Assembly: GCA_027489375.1 (NCBI GenBank)
Contig: JAIXZW010000021.1
Location: forward strand, 248,001 to 312,000
Length of the DNA stretch: 64,000 nt
DNA from: Paracoccaceae bacterium
GTDB lineage: Bacteria > Pseudomonadota > Alphaproteobacteria > Rhodobacterales > Rhodobacteraceae
Direction: 5' to 3'
Shown here: positions 54,232 through 61,979 of the stretch, piece after piece
Layout of the letters: every line of letters starts with the position of its first letter
Position numbering within the stretch: the first letter of the stretch is position 1
Made by a program: the position numbers and the translations under genes
Notes under the pieces: model-generated
Told to the model about the DNA's origin: nothing
What the model saw: the letters and a program-made list of their open reading frames with translations, nothing else
The model's database searches: none

Positions 54232-55370
54232 CGGCGGCCGTTTTCCATCAGGTAGATGGCAAGACCGGCGAGAAGGCCCCAGAAGGCTGCGCCTATCCCT
54301 GCAAAGGCGGTGCCGGAGGCTGTGACGGCCAGCGTGATCGTGGCGGCGAAGCGCTGGTCGGGTTTGGCAAAGGCCCCCGTCAGCGCTCCCATGAGCGGGC
54401 CGAGCAGCGCGAGCGCCACGAGGGCGGCCATCAGCGCGGGCGGCAGGGCGGTCAGAAGGGCGATGACCACGGGGCCGGTCAGGCCGAGCAGGACCCAGAC
54501 GCAGGCATAGGCAAGGCCCACCTTCCAGCGTTGGCTGCGGTCGGGGTGGACATCGTCGCCCATGCAGATGGCGGCGGTGATCGCGGCCATGTTCACCGTA
54601 TGCGCGCCAAAGAGCGCGGCAAGGGCCGAGATGCCCCCCGTGACGCCGAGGGCGGCGCGGACGGGCGGTTCGAACCCCGCCGCGCGCATGGTGGCAAAGC
54701 CCGGCAGGTTCTGCGAGGCCATCGTCACGAGGTAAAGCGGCAGGCCGAGGCCGATCAGGGCTGCGGCGTGGAACTCGGGGGCGATGAAGGTCGGCACGGG
54801 CGGCAGTGCGGGCAGGGGCGGCAGCATCGCGGCCCCCGTGGCAAAGGCGAGCGCGAGGCCGAGGGCGAGGGCCGCAAGCACCGCCATCGCGGGGTTCTTG
54901 AGCCGGACGAGGGCAAACACCGCAACCATCGGGAAGATCAGCAGCGGCGCGGATTGCGCGGCCCCCGTCCCCTTGAGGCAGAAGGGCAGAAGCACCCCCG
55001 CGAGCATGGCCCCCGCGATGCCATCGGGGATACGGGCCACCAGTGCGCCCAAGGGTTTGATCGCCCCTGTCGCCGCGATCAGCACGGCGGCGAGGAGGAA
55101 GGCCCCCACGCCTTCGGCCATCGAAAACCCGGTGCTGGCGGCGATGAGGGCGGCACCCGGCGTGCTCCATGCCAGAACCACGGGGACGCGGTGCCATGTC
55201 GACAGGATCGCGGTGCCTGTGGCCTTGGCGAAGCAGACGGCCATGACCCAGCTTGCGGTCTGATCCGGCGATGCGCCAAGGGCGGCGGCGGCGGCAAGGA
55301 CAAGCGCGATGGTCGAGCCGTAGCCGACGAGGGCGGCCACGAGGGCTGCGGAAAAAAGCGATGCACGCAT
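54228..55370 (-). CDS. BenE family benzoate/proton symporter
   Basis: A 380-residue transporter with about eleven helices. WSTPGAALIAASTGFSMAEGVGAFLLAAVLIAATGAIKPLGALVARIPDGIAGAMLAGVLLPFCLKG and GVTGGISALAALFGAHTVNMAAITAAICMGDDVHPDRSQRWK match the BenE family. Benzoate or a related aromatic acid is the likely substrate, but no aromatic degradation genes are near. ATG 55370 is the start. It meets the EcsC gene tail to tail with a four-base CTAG overlap. Confidence 0.94.
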   Translation of the reverse strand: MRASLFSAALVAALVGYGSTIALVLAAAAALGASPDQTASWVMAVCFAKATGTAILSTWHRVPVVLAWSTPGAALIAASTGFSMAEGVGAFLLAAVLIAATGAIKPLGALVARIPDGIAGAMLAGVLLPFCLKGTGAAQSAPLLIFPMVAVFALVRLKNPAMAVLAALALGLALAFATGAAMLPPLPALPPVPTFIAPEFHAAALIGLGLPLYLVTMASQNLPGFATMRAAGFEPPVRAALGVTGGISALAALFGAHTVNMAAITAAICMGDDVHPDRSQRWKVGLAYACVWVLLGLTGPVVIALLTALPPALMAALVALALLGPLMGALTGAFAKPDQRFAATITLAVTASGTAFAGIGAAFWGLLAGLAIYLMENGRR

Positions 55371-55438
55371 GACAGGCCCCCTCGAACGTAACGGGGCGGA
55401 CTATCGGCAAGGCTTGGCGGGGATGCAAGACGCTGCCC

Positions 55439-55462
55439 CTTCCTCTCGCCCCAAATATCCTC
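55439..55462 (-). repeat. Copy of the dispersed GAGGATATTT motif
   Basis: The minus strand reads GAGGATATTTGGGGCGAG and then AGGAAG. A G6/C6 hairpin (55463-55479) and another G/C hairpin (around 55488-55505) follow. It lies between the ccsR4 end and benE. Confidence 0.7.
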
Positions 55463-55539
55463 GGGGGGTGAAGCCCCCCAGGGGCGAGGGGGGCCGAGGC
55501 CCCCCTTCTTCGCGGGTGGCCAAAGGGCTGCGATGGGGG

Positions 55540-55618
55540 GAAAGGCGCGGCGGTTGCGGGGAGGAGGTCGCAACCGCCGCCGATCCGATTGGCCCCAGGG
55601 AGGAGGAGGGGGCCTTTC
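55540..55618 (-). ncRNA. ccsR4: CcsR4 small RNA
   Basis: Two hairpins, each with a CCTCCTCCC loop on the minus strand: 55591-55614 (GGCCCC arms, loop 55597-55608) and 55547-55580 (perfect 12-bp arms, loop 55559-55568). The second is followed by GCCTTTC and may end the transcript. The CCUCCUCCC loops can pair with Shine-Dalgarno-like sequences. It is the last of four copies. Exact ends are not known. Confidence 0.8.
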
Positions 55619-55624
55619 GAAAGG

Positions 55625-55698
55625 GATGAGCGGCGATCCCGGGAGGGAGGAGAGGATCGCCGCCTACGCGATCGGCCCGGGAGGAGGTGGGCCTTTCG
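55625..55698 (-). ncRNA. ccsR3: CcsR3 small RNA
   Basis: Hairpins 55674-55693 (GGCCC arms, loop 55679-55688 ACCTCCTCCC on the minus strand) and 55630-55663 (perfect 10-bp arms, loop TCTCCTCCCTCCCG). The second loop is a variant with an extra CCC. The first hairpin and about 40 flanking bases are nearly identical to CcsR2, period 105 bases, showing tandem duplication. Ends are approximate. Confidence 0.8.
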
Positions 55699-55729
55699 GT
55701 CTGGTTTGGAAGCATGGCGCTTCCGGAAA

Positions 55730-55803
55730 GGGATGCGGCGACCTCAGGGAGGAGGAGGAGGTCGCCGCCTACGCGATCGGCCCGGGAGGAGGTGGGCCTT
55801 TCG
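55730..55803 (-). ncRNA. ccsR2: CcsR2 small RNA
   Basis: Hairpins 55779-55798 (GGCCC arms, loop 55784-55793) and 55735-55768 (perfect 11-bp arms, loop 55746-55757). Both loops carry CCTCCTCCC on the minus strand. A small GGAAGC/GCTTCC hairpin (55708-55724) lies between CcsR2 and CcsR3. Ends are approximate. Confidence 0.8.
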
Positions 55804-55844
55804 GTCTTTTTTGGAAACCTGCGCCGCGGCGCGGTTTCCGGATC

Positions 55845-55920
55845 AAAGTGCGGCGACGCCAGGGAGGAGGAGAAGCGCCGCCGCTTTTGCCATGAACCCC
55901 GGGAGGAGGTGGGGTTCTTG
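55845..55920 (-). ncRNA. ccsR1: CcsR1 small RNA
   Basis: Hairpins 55894-55917 (GAACCCC arms, loop 55901-55910 ACCTCCTCCC on the minus strand) and 55850-55884 (10-bp arms with one mismatch, loop 55860-55874 containing CCTCCTCCC). It begins right after the ccaF1 stop and is thus probably cut from a ccaF1-ccsR transcript. A GGAAACC/GGTTTCC hairpin (55813-55837) separates it from CcsR2. Confidence 0.82.
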
Positions 55921-55928
55921 CAAGAAAC

Positions 55929-56147
55929 TTACTTGCCGTAGGCCGCTTCGCGGGCCACGGTCGGGATGTCGAAGCGCGACAGGCCGAGGTCGGCGAGTTC
56001 GCGGTCGGTGAGGATGTTCAGCTCGCGCACGGTCTGGTTATAGACGGCACGGCGGGCGATCATCGTCTTGATCTGGGCCAGAAGGCCCGAGAAGCGGTCT
56101 GCCACCGTGACATTGGCGGCGCGGGAGGTCACATTTACATAAGCCAT
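55929..56147 (-). CDS. ccaF1: DUF1127 small protein CcaF1
   Basis: A 72-residue basic protein, MAYVNVTSRAANVTVADRF and so on, ending in the DUF1127 motif LNILTDRELADLGLSRFDIPTVAREAAYGK. In Rhodobacter sphaeroides the 71-residue homologue CcaF1 is an RNA-binding protein encoded directly before ccsR1-4 and involved in sRNA maturation and RNA turnover. The same gene order here supports the name. ATG 56147 has GAGG nine bases upstream; ATG 56153 would add MK. A stress-type promoter precedes it. Confidence 0.9.
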   Translation of the reverse strand: MAYVNVTSRAANVTVADRFSGLLAQIKTMIARRAVYNQTVRELNILTDRELADLGLSRFDIPTVAREAAYGK

Positions 56148-56211
56148 TTTCATCAGCCTCAGTTCGGGTTCCGGTTGTGCGGCGTTCTTCGGTTGCGCCG
56201 CTGTTGGGAGT

Positions 56212-56241
56212 AAGATGGGGCAAATGCTGCACCTGCACAAT
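56212..56241 (-). promoter_or_regulatory. RpoH-type promoter of ccaF1-ccsR
   Basis: On the minus strand ATTGTGC (56235-56241) and CCCCATCT (56213-56220) are separated by 14 bases. CCCCATNT is the heat-shock sigma -10 consensus, and the spacing fits. The R. sphaeroides ccaF1-ccsR locus is RpoHI/RpoHII-dependent. The TGCA box 56227-56237 lies in the spacer. Confidence 0.65.
56227..56237. promoter_or_regulatory. TGCA box (CTGCACCTGCA) in the ccaF1 promoter
   Basis: An exact copy of the 11-mer found at 3160-3170 near the first DUF1127 gene. It overlaps the spacer and -35 of the ccaF1 promoter. Confidence 0.55.
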
Positions 56242-56261
56242 GGCGGGTCTGATCAATGCCG

Positions 56262-56277
56262 CTATGCAGCATGTGCA
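56262..56277. promoter_or_regulatory. Second TGCA box upstream of ccaF1
   Basis: CTATGCAGCATGTGCA differs at one base from the box at 3011-3026. It lies about 115 bases upstream of the ccaF1 start. The order of the two box types is swapped relative to the other DUF1127 gene. Confidence 0.55.
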
Positions 56278-56428
56278 TGGCTGGACGTCGTAAAATTGTC
56301 ATGATTAACAAGGGTATCGCCGAATTTTTGAGCATTCGGTAAACATATCCTTGCGATTTGTCTGCCGCGAACGAACTTAAGTCTGTAAACGTTACCTCAT
56401 TCCAAACGCCTGATCCGAGGATGCCCCG

Positions 56429-57502
56429 ATGACCGTGACCCGCGATGATGTTCTGCGCCAGCTTGAAGGTGTCGCCCTGCCGGGTGGCGGGACGCTGGTT
56501 TCACGCGACTTGATTCGCGCGCTTGCCATCGAGGGGGGCACCGTGCGCTTCGTGATCGAAGCGGCCTCGCCCGAGGAGGCGCGCACGCTTGCGCCGTTTC
56601 AGGCGGCGGCGGAGGCGGCGGTAAAGGCGCTGGAGGGTGTGACTTCGGTGCAGGTGGTGCTGACGGCGCATGGTCCGGCGGCAAAGCCTGCCGCGCCGAG
56701 CCTAAAGATCGGGCAGCACCCGACGCCGCAGCAGGGCGGGCCGCAAAAGGTTTCGGGCGTGGACCGGATCATCGCCGTGGGATCGGGCAAGGGCGGCGTG
56801 GGGAAATCGACGGTGTCGTCGAACCTTGCGGTGGCGCTTGCGCGGCAGGGGCGACGGGTCGGATTGCTGGATGCCGATATCTACGGTCCGAGCCAGCCGC
56901 GTATGATGGGGGTGAACCGCCGCCCCGCCAGCCCCGATGGCAAGACCATCGAACCCATCGTCGCGCATGGCGTCACCATGATGTCCATCGGGCTGATGCT
57001 GAAAGAGGACGAGGCGGTGATCTGGCGCGGGCCGATGATCATGGGTGCCTTGCAGCAGCTTTTGACGCAGGTGGCCTGGGGCAAGCTGGATGTGCTGATC
57101 GTCGACCTGCCGCCGGGGACGGGGGATATCCAGTTGACGCTGTGCCAGCGGACGCAGTTGACGGGGGCCATCGTCGTGTCCACCCCGCAGGATGTGGCGC
57201 TGCTGGATGCGCGAAAGGCGCTGGATATGTTCCAGAAGCTCAAGACGCCCGTGCTGGGGCTGATCGAGAACATGTCCTCGTACGTCTGCCCCAATTGCGG
57301 GCATGAGGCGCATATTTTCGGGCATGGCGGCGTGGCGGCAGAGGCGGAGAAGCTGGGGCTGCCCTTCCTTGGCGAGTTGCCGCTCGCGCTCGAGGTGCGG
57401 ATGGCCGGGGATGCGGGCGTGCCGATCGCGGCGGGCGAGGGGCCTGCGGCCGAGGCCTATGCCCGGCTGGCGCACCGGCTGGTTGCGGGCGGGATGGCCT
57501 GA
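56429..57502 (+). CDS. apbC: Iron-sulfur cluster carrier ApbC (Mrp/NBP35 family)
   Basis: A P-loop ATPase that carries and hands over [4Fe-4S] clusters. The 357-residue protein has an N-terminal DUF59/MIP18-like domain (1-85), a linker (86-110), the deviant Walker [12 protein letters not shown] (118-128) and [16 protein letters not shown]. The CxxC cluster motif is Cys287 to Cys290 (YVCPNCGHE). ATG 56429 follows CCGAGGATG-type sequence. It is divergent from ccaF1. Confidence 0.95.
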   Translation: MTVTRDDVLRQLEGVALPGGGTLVSRDLIRALAIEGGTVRFVIEAASPEEARTLAPFQAAAEAAVKALEGVTSVQVVLTAHGPAAKPAAPSLKIGQHPTPQQGGPQKVSGVDRIIAVGSGKGGVGKSTVSSNLAVALARQGRRVGLLDADIYGPSQPRMMGVNRRPASPDGKTIEPIVAHGVTMMSIGLMLKEDEAVIWRGPMIMGALQQLLTQVAWGKLDVLIVDLPPGTGDIQLTLCQRTQLTGAIVVSTPQDVALLDARKALDMFQKLKTPVLGLIENMSSYVCPNCGHEAHIFGHGGVAAEAEKLGLPFLGELPLALEVRMAGDAGVPIAAGEGPAAEAYARLAHRLVAGGMA

Positions 57503-57580
57503 CGGCGGCGCAGCGGGGGCTTCGCCCCCTCCAGTCCATCGGTTCTTGAACCGATGGCGAACAAGATGGACCACCCAGAG

Positions 57581-57603
57581 GAGTATTTGGGCCAAGGTGA
57601 AAG
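57581..57603 (+). repeat. Copy of the dispersed GAGTATTTGGG motif after apbC
   Basis: GAGTATTTGGGCCAAG and then GTGAAAG, identical over 23 bases to the copy at 48003-48025. A CCATCGGTTC hairpin (57536-57557) lies just upstream. Confidence 0.75.
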
Positions 57604-57667
57604 GGGCGGCGGCGGGAAAGTTTGGGACGCCGCTTCACGACGAATCACTTTGGCGGGAAAAGGTGGG

Positions 57668-57697
57668 AAATCCGGGGTTCAGCCCCGGATTTTTGCG
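57668..57697 (+). terminator. Terminator downstream of apbC
   Basis: Perfect 10-bp arms AAATCCGGGG (57668-57677) and CCCCGGATTT (57683-57692) with a five-base loop, followed by TTGCG. The right arm continues the T-run (TTTTT). It lies 166 bases after the apbC stop. Confidence 0.65.
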
Positions 57698-57757
57698 TTC
57701 GGGGCCGGTCCGGCGGGGCTGACGAAAGTTATCCGGCCCCCGTCGAAAGGTTGGGGC

Positions 57758-57792
57758 GCGGAAATTTCGGGAAATTGTGGGAAAGTGTAGGC
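57758..57792 (+). promoter_or_regulatory. MraZ-box-like array 1 (10-bp phased)
   Basis: GCGGA, CGGGA, TGGGA and TAGGC begin at 57758, 57768, 57778 and 57788, exactly 10 bases apart. MraZ is known to bind TGGGN repeats with this period. A TTGTGG (57775-57780) with GATACG/ATACGC 16-17 bases later overlaps the array and could be a promoter. Confidence 0.5.
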
Positions 57793-57917
57793 AAACGATA
57801 CGCCACTAGATGTTGTGGTGCGATCTTCGCTTTGTGTCACATGTCGGTCGATGGTGGCGGATTGTGCTGTTAGCATGTGTAAATCTTGAGGTTTTTTCGC
57901 TTGGCCTGCCCTGTTGA

Positions 57918-57962
57918 TCCCAAAGATTTCCGTTGCGTCCCATGTTTTCCCGTGGCATCCCT
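57918..57962 (-). promoter_or_regulatory. MraZ-box-like array 2 (10-bp phased)
   Basis: TCCC begins at 57918, 57938, 57948 and 57958, and TTCC at 57928, all in 10-bp phase. On the minus strand these read as NGGGA boxes. The array lies just before the presumed UpsM start, where a bound MraZ would block transcription of the dcw operon. Confidence 0.55.
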
Positions 57963-57969
57963 TTAGTCA

Positions 57970-58183
57970 TTCGATGACGGCGTGACGATCAAAGCTGGGG
58001 CAGCTCAAGACCCCGAACAGGCGACAGTCAGGCTCATACAGGCACCCGCTTTCATCGAACCAAGAGATCCGGCGCGCGAGCGAGCAGACATCTCCCCCAG
58101 GTGGCGCGCGTAGCTGGACGCCCAGCGATGGGACAGGCGGCGGATCGAGCAGTGGCAGCAGCTCGATCCGCCGTTCCCGTTTT
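57970..58183 (+). ncRNA. upsM: UpsM-type leader RNA of the dcw cluster
   Basis: R. sphaeroides has an unusually long mraZ leader from which the abundant sRNA UpsM arises by termination. Here the mraZ start (58260) is preceded by more than 450 bases without a gene, and a strong terminator ends at 58183. UpsM in R. sphaeroides is about 206 bases, which would put the start near 57970. The call rests on position and structure; sequence identity to UpsM was not tested. Confidence 0.6.
58139..58183 (+). terminator. Terminator within the mraZ leader
   Basis: Perfect 12-bp arms GGCGGATCGAGC (58139-58150) and GCTCGATCCGCC (58161-58172) with a 10-base loop, followed by GTTCCCGTTTT. A small CCGG/CCGG hairpin (58191-58203) follows. 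Read-through would be needed to express mraZ and the dcw genes. Confidence 0.8.
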
Positions 58184-58259
58184 CAGGGTCCGGTTTTGCC
58201 GGACAGGGGCCTGAGCGGACCGAAGGACTTAACCGCTGCGCAAAGGGGACCGGCAGGAT

Positions 58260-58775
58260 ATGTCGGATGCATTCAGAGGCGAATTCACCCAGAGGGTGGA
58301 TGGGAAGGCGCGGGTTTCAATTCCCGCCGCGTTCCGTCGCGTGCTGGAAGCCGGAGACCCCGACAGCACCCGCAAGCGCATCGTCATGGTCTATGGCGAC
58401 ACGCGGCGCAAATATACCGAATGCTATACGATGGCCGGCGCCGCCGCGCTGGAAGAGAAGATCAAGGGCTTGCCGCTCGGGTCGGACCGGCGGCGTATCC
58501 TTGAACGCAACATGATCACCCTGTCGGTCACGGTCGAGATCGACGATGACGGGCGGATCGTGCTGCCGCCGAAGGTGCGCGAGAAATGCGGGCTGGCCCC
58601 CGAGGACGTGGCCAAGGGTGCCGAGGCGGTGTTCGCCGGTGCGCTCGATACGTTCCAGATCTGGAAATCCGGGGTCTATGACGACGAAATCCGGCGTCTG
58701 GCCGAAGAGGATATGGCGAGCCTGCCCGAAGGCGTGGATATCCTGTCGCTGCTCAGCGACCCTGCCGTGGGCTGA
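58260..58775 (+). CDS. mraZ: Division/cell wall cluster regulator MraZ
   Basis: MraZ is a DNA-binding protein of two AbrB-like (SpoVT) domains that represses its own dcw operon in other bacteria. The 171-residue protein starts MSDAFRGEFTQRVDGKARVSIPAAFRRVLE (domain 1), and VEIDDDGRIVLPPKVREKCGL starts domain 2. ATG 58260 is preceded by GGCAGG. It is first of the dcw cluster, three bases before rsmH. Two box arrays upstream are candidate operators. Confidence 0.95.
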   Translation: MSDAFRGEFTQRVDGKARVSIPAAFRRVLEAGDPDSTRKRIVMVYGDTRRKYTECYTMAGAAALEEKIKGLPLGSDRRRILERNMITLSVTVEIDDDGRIVLPPKVREKCGLAPEDVAKGAEAVFAGALDTFQIWKSGVYDDEIRRLAEEDMASLPEGVDILSLLSDPAVG

Positions 58776-58778
58776 GCC

Positions 58779-59780
58779 GTGCGTTCCAGCGATCAGAATA
58801 CCGGTCGCGCCCCCCATATTCCGGTGCTTTTGCGCCCGCTCCTCGCGGCGGTTGCGCCTGTGTCGGGGGTCTGGCTTGACGGCACCTTCGGGGCGGGCGG
58901 CTATGCGCGGGGGCTTCTGGAGGCAGGGGCTGACCGTGTGATCGGCGTGGACCGCGACCCGCTGGCGCTGGAGATGGCGGCGGCTTGGGCGGGACAATAT
59001 GGCGACCGCTTGCAGCTTGTGGCGGGCGAGTTTTCCGATCTGGACGAACACGCGGGCGGGCCGCTGGACGGGGTGGTGCTGGACCTTGGCGTATCGTCGA
59101 TGCAACTCGATCTGGCGGAGCGGGGGTTTTCGTTCCAGAAGGACGGGCCTTTGGACATGCGGATGAGCCAGTCGGGGGAAAGCGCCGCCGATCTGGTCAA
59201 CACCGCCTCCGAGGAAGTGCTGGCCGATATCCTTTACCACTATGGCGAAGAGCGCGCCTCGCGCCGGATCGCGCGGGCGATACTGGCCGCGCGCGAGGTG
59301 GAGCCGATCACCACCACGCTGCGGCTGGCGGAGATCGTGGCGAAATGCCTGCCGCGTCCGAAGCCGGGGCAGAGCCATCCCGCGACGCGCAGCTTTCAGG
59401 CGATCCGCATTGCGGTGAATGCCGAATTCGACCAGTTGGTCGCGGGGCTTGCGGCGGCGGAGCGGGCGTTGAAGCCGGGGGGTATGCTGGCGGTCGTGAC
59501 CTTCCATTCGCTCGAGGACCGGATCGTGAAGCGCTATCTGCAAGTGGCGAGCGGGTCGGAGGCGAATACCAACCGTTACGCCCCGCAGCGGGCAGAAACG
59601 GTGGCGCGGTTCGATCTGGTGACGAAAAAGGCCGTGGGGCCGGACGAGGACGAGTTGGCCGAGAACCCGCGCGCGCGGTCGGCCAAGCTGCGCGTGGCGC
59701 GGCGGACGGATGTTGCGGCCAAGGCCGTGGACGGGGCGGCGCTCGGCCTGCCCGAGATCAAGAAGAAAGGACGCCGCTGA
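58779..59780 (+). CDS. rsmH: 16S rRNA (cytosine1402-N4)-methyltransferase RsmH
   Basis: RsmH (MraW) methylates N4 of C1402 in 16S rRNA. The 333-residue protein has [47 protein letters not shown] (SAM site) and [30 protein letters not shown], the family signature, and [13 protein letters not shown] near the end. The start is GTG 58779. Its stop overlaps the ftsL start (TGATG). Confidence 0.97.
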   Translation: MRSSDQNTGRAPHIPVLLRPLLAAVAPVSGVWLDGTFGAGGYARGLLEAGADRVIGVDRDPLALEMAAAWAGQYGDRLQLVAGEFSDLDEHAGGPLDGVVLDLGVSSMQLDLAERGFSFQKDGPLDMRMSQSGESAADLVNTASEEVLADILYHYGEERASRRIARAILAAREVEPITTTLRLAEIVAKCLPRPKPGQSHPATRSFQAIRIAVNAEFDQLVAGLAAAERALKPGGMLAVVTFHSLEDRIVKRYLQVASGSEANTNRYAPQRAETVARFDLVTKKAVGPDEDELAENPRARSAKLRVARRTDVAAKAVDGAALGLPEIKKKGRR

Positions 59781-60184
59781 TGCGCCCTGTGCTTTATGTC
59801 CTGAGCTTCATTGCGGTGATGGGTCTGGCCTTCTGGGCGTACCGCGAGAATTACGCGACGCAGCACCAGCTCAAGGAAATGGGCAAGTTGCAGGACGAGA
59901 TCGCAAGTCTGCGCGAGGCGCTGACCTTGCAGCGGGCGGAATGGGCCTATCTGAACCGCCCCGGGCGGTTGCGCGATCTGGCGACCGCGAATTTCGAGCG
60001 GTTGGGGCTGTTGCCGCTGGAGGCCGCGCAATTCGGGGCGGCGGCGGAAGTGACCTATCCCGTGCCTTCGCCCGCGCCGGAAGCGGTGGGCGAGGACGTG
60101 TTGCCCGCGATCACCGATCCGGTGGAGGTTTCGGGCGAGATCGAGCCTGCCGGAAGCAAGGTGGAGGGTAAGGAAGTTCCGTGA
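59780..60184 (+). CDS. ftsL: Cell division protein FtsL
   Basis: FtsL is a bitopic divisome protein that links FtsB/FtsQ to FtsI-FtsW. The 134-residue protein has one membrane segment (about 3-21: PVLYVLSFIAVMGLAFWAY), a coiled-coil (about 30-62: LKEMGKLQDEIASLREALTLQRAEWAYLNRPGRL) and an acidic Pro/Glu-rich tail (about 95-134). Sequence identity in FtsL is low, so position between rsmH and ftsI counts strongly. It overlaps both neighbours. Confidence 0.93.
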   Translation: MRPVLYVLSFIAVMGLAFWAYRENYATQHQLKEMGKLQDEIASLREALTLQRAEWAYLNRPGRLRDLATANFERLGLLPLEAAQFGAAAEVTYPVPSPAPEAVGEDVLPAITDPVEVSGEIEPAGSKVEGKEVP

Positions 60185-61968
60185 TCCGCACACCGCTGCG
60201 TCCGCTTGCCCGCATCCTTTCCGCCCGCCAGAAGGGCGAGAACCCCGACAGCATCGAGCGCGAGAACCTGCGCCTGAGGCATGAGGCGATCCGGGATCGC
60301 AGCAGGCTGCGGTCGGAGGGGCGGTTGCTGATCCTTGGCCTTGGTTTCCTTGCCGCGTTCTGCACCATCGGGGCGCGGATGGGGCTTTTGGCGGCAACCG
60401 AACCGATGGAGCCGCGCAACGCCGCGCCGGGGGCTGAGATCACGGCGCAGCGGGCCGATATCACCGACCGCAACGGGCGGATTCTGGCCACCAACATGCA
60501 GACCTATGCGCTTTACGCGCAGCCCAAGGACATGGTCGATCCGGTTCGGGTATCGAAGGAGCTTGCCGCGATCTTCCCCGAGCTTGACGCGGCGACGCTG
60601 GAGCGGCGGTTGACCGACGGGCGGTCCTTCATGTGGATCCGCAAGGTGATGAGCCCCGAGCAGATGCAGAAGGTGCACGAGATCGGCGATCCGGGCCTGC
60701 TGTTCGGGCCGCGCGAGATGCGGCTTTACCCCAATGGCACGCTGGCCGCGCATGTGCTCGGCGGGACGAGTTTCGGTGCCGAGGGGGTGCAATCGGCCGA
60801 GGTGATCGGCACGGCGGGGATCGAGAAGGCGCTGGATGCGCGGCTGCGCGATACGTCGCAGGCGGGCACTCCGTTGCAGTTGTCGCTCGATCTGACCTTG
60901 CAGGCGTCGATCGAGGAATTGCTTGGCACGGGCATGAACATGCTCAACGCCAAGGGGGCGGCGGCGATCCTGATGGATGTGCATACGGGCGAGATCCTGA
61001 CGCTTGCCTCGCTTCCCGCGTTCGACCCGAACGACCGTCCGAACCCGCTGGTGAAGGGGGATGCGGGGGACAGCCCGCTGTTCAACCGCGCGGTGCAGGG
61101 GGTTTACGAGCTTGGCTCGACCTTCAAGATCTTCACGGTCGCCAATGCCTTGCAGCTTGGGCTGGTGACGCCGGAAAGCGAGATCGACGCCAATGCGCCG
61201 ATGCGGGTGGGGCGGTTCACGATCAAGGAATTCCAGAACAAGAATTACGGTCCAAAGCTGTCGGTCGAGAATATCATCGTGAAGTCGTCGAACGTGGGCA
61301 CGGCGAACCTTGCCATGCTGGTCGGGGCGGAGCGGCAGGCGGCGTTCATGAAGAACATCGGGCTGTTCGATCCCACGCCGGTCGAACTGGTCGAGGCGCC
61401 GGGGGCCAAGCCCATCGTGCCGAAGAAATGGCCCGACATCACCGTGATGACGACCGCTTACGGGCATGGCATTGCAGCGAGCCCGATGCACCTTGCCGCC
61501 GCCTATGCGACCATCGCCAATGGCGGGGTGAAGGTGACGCCGACGCTGCTGCGGGGCGGCGTGCCGCAGAACGGGCCGCGCATCATGAGCGAGCAGGTGG
61601 CGCATGACGCGGTCCGCATGTTGCGCGGTGTGGTGCAGCACGGCACGGCAACGCTGGCCGATGTGCCGGGCTATATGGTCGCGGGCAAGACGGGGACGGC
61701 GGAGAAGCCGAACAAGGCGGGCGGCTATGATACGGACAAGGTGGTGAACACCTTCGCCAGCATGTTCCCCGCGAATGATCCGAAATACGTGCTGGTCGTG
61801 ACGCTGGACGAACCGGTGGAGACGACGGGCGATACGCCGCGCCGGACAGCGGGGTGGACTGCGGTTCCCGTCGCCGCCGAGATCATCCGCCGTGTGGCGC
61901 CCCTGCTGGGGGTGCGTCCGCAGGTTGAACCTGCCCCCTTGGATGGGCTAACAGCCGTCTCGAATTAA
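60181..61968 (+). CDS. ftsI: Peptidoglycan transpeptidase FtsI (PBP3)
   Basis: FtsI cross-links septal peptidoglycan. The 595-residue protein has a membrane anchor (about 50-70: LLILGLGFLAAFCTIGARMGLL), the N-terminal pedestal domain (ADITDRNGRILATN), and the penicillin-binding motifs STFK (Ser313 nucleophile), SSN (369-371) and KTG (503-505). GTG 60181 overlaps the ftsL stop (GTGA). It is coupled to murE 11 bases later. Confidence 0.97.
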   Translation: MIRTPLRPLARILSARQKGENPDSIERENLRLRHEAIRDRSRLRSEGRLLILGLGFLAAFCTIGARMGLLAATEPMEPRNAAPGAEITAQRADITDRNGRILATNMQTYALYAQPKDMVDPVRVSKELAAIFPELDAATLERRLTDGRSFMWIRKVMSPEQMQKVHEIGDPGLLFGPREMRLYPNGTLAAHVLGGTSFGAEGVQSAEVIGTAGIEKALDARLRDTSQAGTPLQLSLDLTLQASIEELLGTGMNMLNAKGAAAILMDVHTGEILTLASLPAFDPNDRPNPLVKGDAGDSPLFNRAVQGVYELGSTFKIFTVANALQLGLVTPESEIDANAPMRVGRFTIKEFQNKNYGPKLSVENIIVKSSNVGTANLAMLVGAERQAAFMKNIGLFDPTPVELVEAPGAKPIVPKKWPDITVMTTAYGHGIAASPMHLAAAYATIANGGVKVTPTLLRGGVPQNGPRIMSEQVAHDAVRMLRGVVQHGTATLADVPGYMVAGKTGTAEKPNKAGGYDTDKVVNTFASMFPANDPKYVLVVTLDEPVETTGDTPRRTAGWTAVPVAAEIIRRVAPLLGVRPQVEPAPLDGLTAVSN

Positions 61969-61979
61969 GGGAGACGGGC

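Noticed and set aside
57960..58190. RNase P RNA or 6S RNA upstream of mraZ
   Set aside because: The conserved RNase P core sequences and a long 6S-type rod are not seen; the UpsM-type leader explains position and terminator better.
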